From NCBI GenBank assembly GCA_903897605.1, contig CAIUCH010000031.1, forward strand, positions 1 to 64,000: 64,000 nt of DNA, in the 5' to 3' direction. The stretch is from an uncultured Alphaproteobacteria bacterium (GTDB lineage: Bacteria; Pseudomonadota; Alphaproteobacteria; Micropepsales; Micropepsaceae). The translations under genes were made by a program, and so were the position numbers. Shown here piece by piece: positions 56,914 through 64,000 of the stretch (position 1 is the stretch's first letter; the number at the start of each line of letters is the position of its first letter). The notes beneath the pieces are model-generated. The model saw only the letters and a program-made list of their open reading frames with translations. It was not told where the DNA came from and did no database searches.

Positions 56914-58214
56914 CGACTCGCCGCCGTTATTCCATCCGCGAATATCTGAGTCCCAAAGTCCTCACCATGTTGGCGTTGGGCTTTTCGTCAGGGCTGCCGT
57001 TCCTGCTTGTCGGCAACACATTCGGCTTTTGGCTACGGGATGAGGGCACCACGCTCAAAGCGATCGGCTTTATTTCCTGGGTCGGGCTCGCCTACTCACT
57101 GCAATTTGTCTGGGCGCCGTTGCTGGATCGCGTACCGACACTGAGGGTGCTGGGCCAGCGTCGCGACTGGATGCTGCTGTCGCAGATATTCGTTGCGGCG
57201 GGGCTGTTCGCCATGGCGTTCGTGGGCACGCGCTATGGCCTGGGCATACTGGGCGCCTTTGCCCTGCTGGTGGCCTTTTCCTCCGCCACGCAGGATATCG
57301 CCATCTCGGCCTGGCGGATCGAAATTGCCGCCGATGCCGATGAGCTGGGGCTTCTCACTTCGGCGTACCAGCTGAGTTATCGCGTCGCCATGCTCTGCAC
57401 CGACTCGCTGATCCTGGTGTCGGCGCAGCATCTGGGATGGCCGCTATCATATACACTCTGCGGGATCGGCATGGCGGTCGGGCTGATTGCCAGCATCGTC
57501 GCGGATGAACCGGTCGGCGCGGAAAATGCGCTGGCGCGCAAGGAGGCGGAAAAGCCGCTCTGGACGGTGCGCGGTTTCTTTGATGCCGTGGCAGGACCTT
57601 TTATCGTCTTCTTCAAGACCCATGGACCGGCGGCGTTGGTGATGCTGCTGGCGATCAGTTTCTACCGGTTGCCCGATTTTATTCGCGGCCCGATGCTCAA
57701 TCCCTTCTATCACGACATCGGCCTCAGCAAGGACCTTATCGGCGTGGTGCGCGGCACCGCCGGCCTGGCCGCCATCTTCGCCGGTATCGCGGCGGGCGGA
57801 TTTTTTTCCCTGCGGCTTGGTTACATGCGCGCCCTGCTGCTGGGCGGTGTGCTGCAAGCGATCGGCATTGCCGCCTTCGCGCTTCTTAGCTTTAGCGGCC
57901 CCAATGTCGGACTGTTCACGGCGGTGATGGTGTTGGACGATTTCTCGATCAGTGTCGCGGGGGTCACGCTTGTTGCTTATATGTCGAGCGTCACCAGTCT
58001 GGGATATACCGCCAGCCAATATGCGCTTTTGTCCTCGACCTATGCCTTGGCAGGCAAGCTCCTCAAGGGCTTCTCGGGCGCGATGGTTGAAGCGCTTTCG
58101 TCTCATTTCGGGCTACTGACGGCCTATGCCCTGTTTTTTGTGGGCTGCGGCGCCGTCGCGGCTCCATCGCTGGCCTTGTTCTGGCTTCTGACGCGGCGCC
58201 AAAACCCCGCTTAA
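56910..58214 (+). CDS. AmpG-like MFS transporter
   Basis: A 434-residue protein with about 12-14 spans. LTMLALGFSSGLPFLLVGNTFGFWLRDEGTTLKAIGFISWVGLAYSLQFVWAPLLDRVP is the AmpG opening, and LLVAFSSATQDIAISAWRIEIAADADELGLLTSAYQLSYR follows. AmpG imports GlcNAc-anhydroMurNAc peptides for cell-wall recycling. Its start overlaps the kinase stop (ATGA), so both are in one operon, perhaps linking sensing to wall fragments. Confidence 0.88.
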   Translation: MTTRRRYSIREYLSPKVLTMLALGFSSGLPFLLVGNTFGFWLRDEGTTLKAIGFISWVGLAYSLQFVWAPLLDRVPTLRVLGQRRDWMLLSQIFVAAGLFAMAFVGTRYGLGILGAFALLVAFSSATQDIAISAWRIEIAADADELGLLTSAYQLSYRVAMLCTDSLILVSAQHLGWPLSYTLCGIGMAVGLIASIVADEPVGAENALARKEAEKPLWTVRGFFDAVAGPFIVFFKTHGPAALVMLLAISFYRLPDFIRGPMLNPFYHDIGLSKDLIGVVRGTAGLAAIFAGIAAGGFFSLRLGYMRALLLGGVLQAIGIAAFALLSFSGPNVGLFTAVMVLDDFSISVAGVTLVAYMSSVTSLGYTASQYALLSSTYALAGKLLKGFSGAMVEALSSHFGLLTAYALFFVGCGAVAAPSLALFWLLTRRQNPA

Positions 58215-58324
58215 CCCCGACTGTCACAATCGATTGCGCGCGCCCAACCCGTTGGGCTAGATTATAAATCTGTCGCAGAAGGGGCCTATGCCACTGCGCA
58301 GACAGCGCCCAAAAAGGGAATCGC

Positions 58325-59161
58325 GTGGTCAATATTTATGAAGCTGGACCTTTCGAAGGTCGCGCCGAGCAGTGGCCGGTTCTGGCTGTCTCGGGCGCGC
58401 TGGAAGTGCGCCTGGCCGAGACCGATCACGAAGTCGAACTGGCGCAGCGGCTTCGCTATTCCGTTTTCTATGAAGAGATGAATGCGATCCCCTCGCCCCA
58501 GATGCGCGATGCGGGACGCGACTTCGATAAATATGACGATGTCTGCGACCACCTTCTGGTGGTGGACCGCGAAGCCCATGGCGAGGACGGTCAGCCGCTG
58601 GTGGTGGCGACCTATCGGCTGACCCGCGAGAAAGACGCGGCTCGGGCCGGTGGCTTTTACACCGCTAGTGAATATGACATTGCCCCGATGCTGAGCGGCC
58701 TGCCGGCACACACCAAGTTCCTGGAGCTGGGCCGTTCCTGTGTGCTGAAAAGCTATCGCGCCCGCCCCGGCACCATGCAGTTATTGTGGAAAGGCTTGAT
58801 GGCCTATGTCGCGCGCTTCGACATCGACTTGATGTTCGGTTGCGCCAGCCTGGCGGGCACCGATCCCGACGCCCTGCCGCTATCCTATCTGCATCACTTC
58901 CATGCCATGCCGGAAAATCTGCGCGTGCGGGCGCGGCCGGAACTGTATGTGGACATGAACCGCATTCCCAAGGACGCCATCGAGGCGCGTGAGGGATTGC
59001 GCAGCCTGCCGCCGCTGCTCAAGGGCTATGTGCGGGCGGGTTGCTGCATCGGCGACGGCGCGGTGATCGACCGGCAATTCTGCACCACCGACGTCTTCAT
59101 CTACTTCCCGCTCTCGGGCATCGACGCGCGGTACAAGAGCCGGTTCGGTTTGGTGAAGTAA
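58325..59161 (+). CDS. OlsB-like N-acyltransferase (ornithine lipid synthesis)
   Basis: A 278-residue GNAT-like acyltransferase. LEVRLAETDHEVELAQRLRYSVFYEEMNAIPS opens the family, with DYVCDHLLVVD-type core (YDDVCDHLLVV), FLELGRSCVLKSYRARPGTMQLLWKGLMAYV and LMFGCASLAGTDPDALPLSYLHHFH. OlsB makes lyso-ornithine lipid from ornithine and acyl-ACP. No olsA is adjacent, but plsC at 30150 is a paralogous family member. Assignment to OlsB itself is by overall pattern. Confidence 0.8.
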   Translation: MVNIYEAGPFEGRAEQWPVLAVSGALEVRLAETDHEVELAQRLRYSVFYEEMNAIPSPQMRDAGRDFDKYDDVCDHLLVVDREAHGEDGQPLVVATYRLTREKDAARAGGFYTASEYDIAPMLSGLPAHTKFLELGRSCVLKSYRARPGTMQLLWKGLMAYVARFDIDLMFGCASLAGTDPDALPLSYLHHFHAMPENLRVRARPELYVDMNRIPKDAIEAREGLRSLPPLLKGYVRAGCCIGDGAVIDRQFCTTDVFIYFPLSGIDARYKSRFGLVK

Positions 59162-59177
59162 CCTTCTTTCTTTCACC

Positions 59178-59200
59178 ATGGGCGGGCTTGACCCGCCCAT
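59178..59200 (+). repeat. REP-like palindrome left of the GIY-YIG gene
   Basis: ATGGGCGGG and CCCGCCCAT form a 9-bp stem with loop CTTGA, followed by CCAG. It is an inverted partner of 59519-59541. Confidence 0.75.
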
Positions 59201-59221
59201 CCAGTTTTCCAAACTGGTGCA

Positions 59222-59512
59222 ATGTCCAAAGGCATTGTCTACGCCCTGGCAAGCAAAAGAAACGGCACGCTCTATGTCGGCGTCACTTCAGATCTTTTGA
59301 GGCGCATGCAGGAACACCGGAATGCAACCGCCTCCGCTTTCGTAAAACGTTATGGTGTTTATCGCTTGGTTTATTTCGAGGAATATCCGCTGTATGTGGA
59401 TGCCATTCGCCGCGAGACCAATCTGAAGCGCTGGAAACGGGCATGGAAAATTGCCCTGATCGAAAAACACAATCCGAACTGGGATGACCTTCTGGAAGGA
59501 TGGAACCGCTGA
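59222..59512 (+). CDS. GIY-YIG nuclease family protein
   Basis: A 96-residue single-domain nuclease: GIVYALASKRNGTLYVGVTSDLLRRMQEHRNATASAFVKRYGVYRLVYFEEY. The GIY/YIG triads (VYA and LYVG), Arg in DLLRRMQEH, Glu in RRETNLKRW and the Asn-rich tail NPNW fit the minimal family (UPF0213-like). It would make single nicks, though specificity is unknown. It sits alone between two inverted palindromes, with 20 bp on the left and 7 bp on the right. Confidence 0.92.
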   Translation: MSKGIVYALASKRNGTLYVGVTSDLLRRMQEHRNATASAFVKRYGVYRLVYFEEYPLYVDAIRRETNLKRWKRAWKIALIEKHNPNWDDLLEGWNR

Positions 59513-59518
59513 TCCTGG

Positions 59519-59541
59519 ATGGCCGGGTCAAGCCCGGCCAT
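59519..59541 (-). repeat. REP-like palindrome right of the GIY-YIG gene
   Basis: ATGGCCGGG and CCCGGCCAT form a 9-bp stem with loop TCAAG. With flanking CTGG it is the reverse complement of the left unit apart from one base, so the gene is bracketed by inverted copies. Confidence 0.75.
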
Positions 59542-59555
59542 GGCGAGTCAACAGG

Positions 59556-60254
59556 TCAAGCCAAATCAAACAACAACACTTCAGCTTCGGTCCGCGAGCG
59601 GAGCGCGATCTGGTCCTGATCGGTCACGGCAGCGCCATCGCCCGCCTTCAAGGTTTCCTCGCCGATGCTGACTTCGCCTTTGGCCACCTGGATCCAGGCG
59701 CGCCGTCCCGGAGACAAGAGATGGATGGCTTCGATATCGGCGTCCAGCCTGGCAGCCCAGATTTCCGCATCCTGCACCAGACGGACTTCATTCGGCTGCG
59801 GGTCCGGTCCGGCGATGCGGGCGAATTTGTTGGCCACCGCCTTGAGGTCGATCGCCTTCTGTTCATAGGACGGCGCGAGGCCACGGCGAGACGGCATGAT
59901 CCAGATTTGCAGGAGGTGACAATCGCGGTCGCGGCTGGCATTGAATTCGGCGTGAACCACGCCGGAGCCTGCGCTCATGCGCTGGATCTCACCGGGCCGG
60001 ATGACGCCGCCGCCACCACTGGAATCCTTGTGCTGCAGCGCGCCTTCCAGAAGATACGTGACGATCTCCATGTCGCGATGCGGATGGGGCGGAAAACCGG
60101 CGCCGCCCCGGATCCAATCCTCGTTGATCACTCGTAGCGCGCCAAAACTTTCAAAAGCCGGATCGTAATATTCGCCGAACGAGAAACTGTGCTTGGAATC
60201 AAGCCAGTCGATCTTGGTGGTTCCGCGCTCGGCGGATCTGCGGACGGCGATCAT
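59556..60254 (-). CDS. Pirin family protein
   Basis: A 232-residue bicupin starting [17 protein letters not shown] at 60254. [29 protein letters not shown] and [55 protein letters not shown] hold the metal-binding histidines and Glu. Bacterial pirins include quercetinases and redox-responsive proteins; substrate unknown. Its start overlaps the gshB stop by 3 bp. Confidence 0.93.
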   Translation of the reverse strand: MIAVRRSAERGTTKIDWLDSKHSFSFGEYYDPAFESFGALRVINEDWIRGGAGFPPHPHRDMEIVTYLLEGALQHKDSSGGGGVIRPGEIQRMSAGSGVVHAEFNASRDRDCHLLQIWIMPSRRGLAPSYEQKAIDLKAVANKFARIAGPDPQPNEVRLVQDAEIWAARLDADIEAIHLLSPGRRAWIQVAKGEVSIGEETLKAGDGAAVTDQDQIALRSRTEAEVLLFDLA

Positions 60255-61195
60255 GCTGACACCTTGGCCTGGATGGAATCCCACACCAGCTTGGCGATAT
60301 CGGCGCCGCCGAACCGTTTGACTTCCTGGACGCCGGTGGGCGAGGTCACGTTGATCTCGGTCATATAGTCGCCGATCACGTCGATGCCGGTGAAGATCAA
60401 GCCGCGGCGTTTCAGCTCCGGGCCGATGGCGGCGCAGATGTCGCGCTCGCGCGCCGTCAACTCTGTTTTTTCCGGACGCCCGCCGACATGCATGTTGGAG
60501 CGCGACTCACCGGCCGCGGGCACCCGGTTGATGGCGCCGGCGAATTCTCCGTCCACCAGGATGATGCGCTTGTCACCCTTGCGGACTTCCGGCAGATAAC
60601 GCTGCACAATCACCGGCTCGCGATAGAACTGGGTGAACATTTCCAGCAGCGAGCCCAGATTCTCGTCCCCCGGACCGATGCGGAAGACGCCGGTGCCGCC
60701 ATTGCCGTAAAGCGGCTTGATGATGATTTCCTTGTGACGATCGCGGAAATCGCGCACTTCACGCGGGTCGCTGGTGATCAGGGTCGGGGGAATAAAATCG
60801 GCGAATTCGGTGACGAAAAGTTTTTCCGGCGCGTTGCGCACTTCGCGCGGATTGTTGACCACCAGGGTCTTGGGATGGATGCGCTCCAAAATGTGGGTCG
60901 CCGAGATATAGGCCATGTCGAAGGGTGGATCCTGGCGCATCAGCACCACGTCGGCGGCGGACAGATCGTAGACAAAGGCTTCGCCCAGCGCGAAATGATC
61001 GCCCTTCACGGCGCGGACATTGAGCGGCCTCACCCGCGCCGTCACCTTGCCTTCGCCGTAGGAGAGATCGCGCGGGCCATAATATAAAAGGCCATGACCC
61101 CGTGCCTGCGCTTCCAGCGCCAGTGCAAAGGAGGAATCGCCGCCAATATCGATCTTCTCGATCGGGTCCATCTGGATCGCGACCGTCAACGTCAT
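60251..61195 (-). CDS. gshB: Glutathione synthetase (GshB)
   Basis: A 314-residue ATP-grasp enzyme joining gamma-Glu-Cys to Gly. [33 protein letters not shown] opens it; [17 protein letters not shown] is the ATP-grasp loop, [28 protein letters not shown] and [25 protein letters not shown] complete the active site. A start at 61207 (MGER) is possible. It lies between yraN and the pirin, as is usual in alphaproteobacteria. Confidence 0.96.
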   Translation of the reverse strand: MTLTVAIQMDPIEKIDIGGDSSFALALEAQARGHGLLYYGPRDLSYGEGKVTARVRPLNVRAVKGDHFALGEAFVYDLSAADVVLMRQDPPFDMAYISATHILERIHPKTLVVNNPREVRNAPEKLFVTEFADFIPPTLITSDPREVRDFRDRHKEIIIKPLYGNGGTGVFRIGPGDENLGSLLEMFTQFYREPVIVQRYLPEVRKGDKRIILVDGEFAGAINRVPAAGESRSNMHVGGRPEKTELTARERDICAAIGPELKRRGLIFTGIDVIGDYMTEINVTSPTGVQEVKRFGGADIAKLVWDSIQAKVSA

Positions 61196-61199
61196 GCGT

Positions 61200-61559
61200 T
61201 CACCCATCTATTCGCCAGGCATCCCGCAAATGTCTGGGGATTCCGGCAATCGTGACAATGTCAAACCGTGCCCCGCGCCGCGCCAAGGCAGGCCGGGACG
61301 CAAGATATAGGGAGGCCGCCCGGGCAATGCGAGTCCGCTGCTCCGGCGTCACCGCTTCTGCGGCATCGCGTGCCTGGCCCCGCGCCTTCACCTCGATAAA
61401 ACAGACCGGCCCGAAGGGACAAAGCGTCACCAAGTCGATCTCGCCGGCATGGGTCTTGACGCGCCGGCCCAGAATGCGATGGCCCTTGAGCCGCAGCCAC
61501 CAGGCCGCAAGGGCTTCGCCGCGATGTCCGCGCGCCTCCGCCTGTCTGCGGTCAGCCAT
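61200..61559 (-). CDS. YraN family protein (UPF0102)
   Basis: A 119-residue nuclease-like protein starting [66 protein letters not shown]...FIEVK is the PD-(D/E)XK-type core seen in UPF0102. It may act on Holliday junction-like DNA in some species, but its function is unproven. It overlaps rsmI upstream by 8 bp. Confidence 0.93.
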   Translation of the reverse strand: MADRRQAEARGHRGEALAAWWLRLKGHRILGRRVKTHAGEIDLVTLCPFGPVCFIEVKARGQARDAAEAVTPEQRTRIARAASLYLASRPALARRGARFDIVTIAGIPRHLRDAWRIDG

Positions 61560-62493
61560 TCTTCTTCTCGAGGCCCCTTGCATAGACCGCCTTGCGCGAA
61601 ACGCCGGTCAGGTCCGCGATCATCTCGGAGGCGGGCTTGAGCGGCATGAAAGCCAACGCCGCCGTCAACGCCGCATCCACCGCCACGAAATCGGTCTCGG
61701 CGGCATGCGGCGGCGATACCAGCAAGGTGACTTCACCCTTTGGCGCCGCCTCTTTTTCATAAGCCGATGCCAGATCGGCCAAGGTGCCGCGCCGCACCTC
61801 TTCATGGAATTTCGTCATTTCGCGCGCCACCGCGCCACTGCGCACGCCCAATATGTCCGCCATCTGCCGCAGACTTTGCGCCAAGCGCGGGCCGGACTCG
61901 AAAAAGATCAGAGTGGCGCGAATGCTCTTCAATTCCTCCAATGCGGTCTGGCGCTCCCCGGCCTTGGCGGGCAGGAATCCGGCGAACAGGAAGCGATCCG
62001 ACGGCAGGCCCGACAGCACCAGCCCGGTCAACGCCGCCGAGGCGCCCGGCAGGGCGTGGACCGGCAATCCCTCTTCGATCGCGGCCCGCACCAGCTTGAA
62101 GCCGGGATCGCTCACCAGCGGCGTCCCCGCATCGCTGACCAGGGCGATGCGCGCGCCATCGCGCAGCCGGCCAAGCAGCCGCGGCCGCTCGCGGGCGGCA
62201 TTGTGATCGTTATAAGCCATCAGCGGTTTGGAAATGCCGTGGATGGCGAGCAGCTTGGCGGTGACGCGGGTGTCCTCGGCGGCGATGAGGTCCACGGCCT
62301 TCAGCACGTCCAGCGCCCGCAGCGTGATGTCGCGGGCATTGCCGATGGGCGTGGCGGTGACGTAAAGACCGGAGGCCAGCCCCTCCTTCAAATCGCCCAG
62401 ATGTTGCGGTTTACCGGCGGCGGCGCGCGTTTTAATGTCGCCCTGCCGCTGCTGGCCTTCCTGGGAAGTCTTTGATGATCCGCGCTGCTTCAT
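61552..62493 (-). CDS. rsmI: 16S rRNA (cytidine-1402 2'-O)-methyltransferase (RsmI)
   Basis: A 313-residue tetrapyrrole-methylase-fold enzyme. GLYVTATPIGNARDITLRALDVL is diagnostic, followed by VTAKLLAIHGI, DGARIALVSDAGTPLVSDPGFKLVRAAIEEG and the SAM site LPGASAALTGLVLSGLPSDRFLFAGFLPAK. A basic Ser/Gln-rich N-terminus (MKQRGSSKTSQEGQQRQ) comes from ATG 62493, which overlaps the divergent lipoprotein start by 19 bp; a shorter start may be real. It precedes yraN. Confidence 0.95.
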   Translation of the reverse strand: MKQRGSSKTSQEGQQRQGDIKTRAAAGKPQHLGDLKEGLASGLYVTATPIGNARDITLRALDVLKAVDLIAAEDTRVTAKLLAIHGISKPLMAYNDHNAARERPRLLGRLRDGARIALVSDAGTPLVSDPGFKLVRAAIEEGLPVHALPGASAALTGLVLSGLPSDRFLFAGFLPAKAGERQTALEELKSIRATLIFFESGPRLAQSLRQMADILGVRSGAVAREMTKFHEEVRRGTLADLASAYEKEAAPKGEVTLLVSPPHAAETDFVAVDAALTAALAFMPLKPASEMIADLTGVSRKAVYARGLEKKNG

Positions 62494-63716
62494 TCCGCCC
62501 GAAGGTCCGTTGGGGCCGCCTTTGTGCCATCCTCGGCGCGACCGCGATAGCGGTGAGTGCCTGCACGCCCCCGCCACCACCGCCGCCGCCCAAAGTGGTG
62601 GTGCCCCTGCCGCCCGTGGCCGGCAATCCGCTGGACCGGGATCAACCCGCCTATCTGCGCCTGCCCAACAATGCGCCCGGTTCCGTTCCGGTGCGGGTGG
62701 GCATCATTCTGCCTTTCTCAAGCTCCACGTCCGGCACCCGCAATCTGGCGGCGGCGATGCTGAAGGCAGCGGAGCTGGCGGTGTTCGACGGCGGCAACCG
62801 CGACGTCCTTCTGATTACCGCCGATGAAGGCGCCACCCCGGATGCGGCCGGCGGCGCCGCGCTCAAGCTTCTTGGCCAGGGCGCGGAGATCATCATTGGG
62901 CCCTTGTTCGGGCCTTCGGTCTCGGCCATCGCGCCGCTCGCGCGCGATCGCGGCGTGCCGGTGCTGGCCTTCTCGACCGAGCGCAGTGTGGCGGGCAACG
63001 GCGTTTACCTGCTCTCCTTCCTGCCGCAAAGCGAAGTCAAGCGCGTGGTGAGCTATGCGGTATCGCAGGGCCATCACAAATTCGCCGCGATGGTGCCCGA
63101 GACGGCCTATGGCGATGTCATCGCCGGCGCCTTCACCGATGTCGTGAAAAGTGCCGGGGCGACTTCGGTGGATATCGAGCATTTCGCGCCCAATTCCGCC
63201 ACGGTGATGGCGCCCGCCACGACCATCGCCAAAGGCAGCGCCGATGCCGTGATGATCGCCCAAGGCGGCAGTGTGCTGCGCGCCATCGCGCCGTCGCTGG
63301 CTTTCAACGGCCTGGACCCCGCCAAGGTGAAATTGCTGGGCACCGGACTTTGGGACGATGCCAGTGTGGTCAAGGAGCAGACCTTGACCGGCGGTTGGTT
63401 CGCTGCGCCAGAGCCCAATGCCGATGAAGCCTTCAATGAAAAATATCGCGCGACCTATGGCGCGGCGCCGCCGCAACTGGCGTCGCTGGCTTATGACGCG
63501 GTGACCCTGGTGGCTCTTTTGTCCACCGGCACGCCCTATCACCGTTTCACCAACGCCGCGCTGATGGATCCCAACGGCTTTGGCGGCGTCAACGGCATCT
63601 TCCGCTTCAATGCCGATGGCACCTCGGAGCGCGGCCTTGCGGTGCTGGAAGTCCAGCCCGACGGCTTTCATGTCGTCAGCCCCGCGCCGCGCACTTTCCA
63701 GGCGCAAAGCTTTTAG
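62475..63716 (+). CDS. LpoA-like penicillin-binding protein activator lipoprotein
   Basis: A 413-residue lipoprotein with lipobox AVSAC just before a proline run (TPPPPPPPPKVVVPLPP). The mature part is a periplasmic-binding-protein fold: VRVGIILPFSSSTSGTRNLAAAMLKAAELAVFDG, GAEIIIGPLFGPSVSAIAPLARDRGVPVLAFSTERS and AYGDVIAGAFTDVVKSAG. This matches the C-terminal half of LpoA/YraM, which stimulates PBP1A. It is divergent from rsmI, the classical neighbour. Start at ATG 62475. Confidence 0.9.
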   Translation: MIRAASFRPKVRWGRLCAILGATAIAVSACTPPPPPPPPKVVVPLPPVAGNPLDRDQPAYLRLPNNAPGSVPVRVGIILPFSSSTSGTRNLAAAMLKAAELAVFDGGNRDVLLITADEGATPDAAGGAALKLLGQGAEIIIGPLFGPSVSAIAPLARDRGVPVLAFSTERSVAGNGVYLLSFLPQSEVKRVVSYAVSQGHHKFAAMVPETAYGDVIAGAFTDVVKSAGATSVDIEHFAPNSATVMAPATTIAKGSADAVMIAQGGSVLRAIAPSLAFNGLDPAKVKLLGTGLWDDASVVKEQTLTGGWFAAPEPNADEAFNEKYRATYGAAPPQLASLAYDAVTLVALLSTGTPYHRFTNAALMDPNGFGGVNGIFRFNADGTSERGLAVLEVQPDGFHVVSPAPRTFQAQSF

Positions 63717-63745
63717 AAACGTATTTCAAGAAATTGATGCGCTGC

Positions 63746-63882
63746 TGTCATGGCCCGCAAATGCGGGCCATCCAGGTGAGGCAAACTCACTTGCCAGTGT
63801 GGAGCGCCGCTCAACTGGATGGCCCGCACGGAGTTTACGCTCCGGCCGCGCTTTGCGCGGACTGGGGTGGCGGGCCATGACA
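63746..63882. repeat. Nested REP-like palindrome cluster
   Basis: TGTCATGGCCCGC at 63746-63758 pairs with GCGGGCCATGACA at 63870-63882, and inside it are ATGGCCCGCA/TGCGGGCCAT (63750-63771) and CCATCCAG/CTGGATGG. The whole 137 bp can fold as a branched hairpin. The same ATGGCC(C/G)G core brackets the GIY-YIG gene at 59178 and 59519. Confidence 0.8.
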
Positions 63883-63915
63883 ATGTAGCTTCAACTTCGC
63901 ACTGGAATGCGAACC

Positions 63916-64000
63916 TTAGTTCAGCAGCGCCGCGATGACGGCGTTGAGCACCAGACGCCCTTGCGGCGTGGCGGCAAGGATTTCGCCGTCCTGGCGAAGC
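63916..64000 (-). CDS. hemW: HemW C-terminus (partial, runs off the window)
   Basis: The last 27 codons read LRQDGEILAATPQGRLVLNAVIAALLN with a TAA stop at 63916-63918. This matches the end of the radical SAM heme chaperone HemW (TPEGRLVLNAVI-type), and its location beside rsmI/lpoA is the usual alphaproteobacterial order. The rest lies right of the window. Confidence 0.8.
   Translation of the reverse strand, partial: LRQDGEILAATPQGRLVLNAVIAALLN

Noticed and set aside
61102-62475. Plus-strand frame of 457 codons
   Set aside because: It is antisense to yraN and rsmI, both with clear family motifs.

Overview
The window is chromosomal DNA of a high-GC alphaproteobacterium. Evidence: an SDHAF4-type DUF1674 protein, a DUF3576 lipoprotein beside leuS-lptE-holA, the run miaB-phoH-ybeY-corC-lnt-XRE-hisE, coq7, an OlsB-type ornithine acyltransferase, the block hemW/rsmI/yraN/gshB, and a large coiled-coil membrane protein resembling the polarity factor TipN. 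The genus cannot be fixed from sequence reading alone; a Rhizomicrobium/Micropepsaceae-like organism is a guess. Genes are tightly packed, with many 1-4 bp stop/start overlaps and convergent genes that overlap at their ends.

Layout. 1-16 kb: a partial ATP-grasp gene, hemD, tsaD, exonuclease III, a histidine phosphatase, a CHAD protein, hisF, holA-lptE-leuS, a DUF3576 lipoprotein, a porin, a ThiE-like protein, a YggS protein, a YkuD transpeptidase and a frameshifted response regulator. 16-24 kb: PBP1A, a YgjP-like peptidase, a VOC protein, dsbB, coq7, an HNH nuclease, an esterase, gluQRS, a GT87-like membrane protein and hisE. 24-33 kb: a long minus-strand housekeeping run covering regulation, lipoprotein maturation (lnt), ribosome and tRNA maturation (ybeY, phoH, miaB, rimI, tsaB), phospholipid synthesis (plsC), fur, a nitroreductase and a Nfu scaffold. 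33-41 kb: sdhaf4, htpX, rsmB, the TipN-like gene, an Hpt protein and a ferredoxin reductase/ferredoxin pair.

41.0-44.15 kb is the accessory island: a 3.1-kb IS1595/ISXO2-type transposon with 24-bp terminal inverted repeats and a 7-8 bp target duplication, inserted in codon 14-15 of comM (yifB) and splitting it. Besides the transposase it carries a DUF6471 protein, two small coiled-coil proteins, a small secreted protein and a complete class II (serine-type) tRNA gene with an abnormal 8-nt anticodon loop. Two matching palindromes cover the -10 regions of the divergent DUF6471 and transposase promoters, which suggests autoregulation.

44-64 kb: the rest of comM, two tandem paralogous small secreted cysteine proteins, modE/modA without modBC, an OprO/P-type porin, a cupin, a sodium:solute symporter, pstCAB without pstS or phoU, a hybrid histidine kinase, an AmpG-like transporter, an OlsB-like acyltransferase, a GIY-YIG gene bracketed by inverted REP-like palindromes, a pirin, gshB-yraN-rsmI, an LpoA-like lipoprotein and the 3' end of hemW. 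The most unusual items are the transposon with its tRNA, its paired operators, and the palindrome-bracketed GIY-YIG gene.
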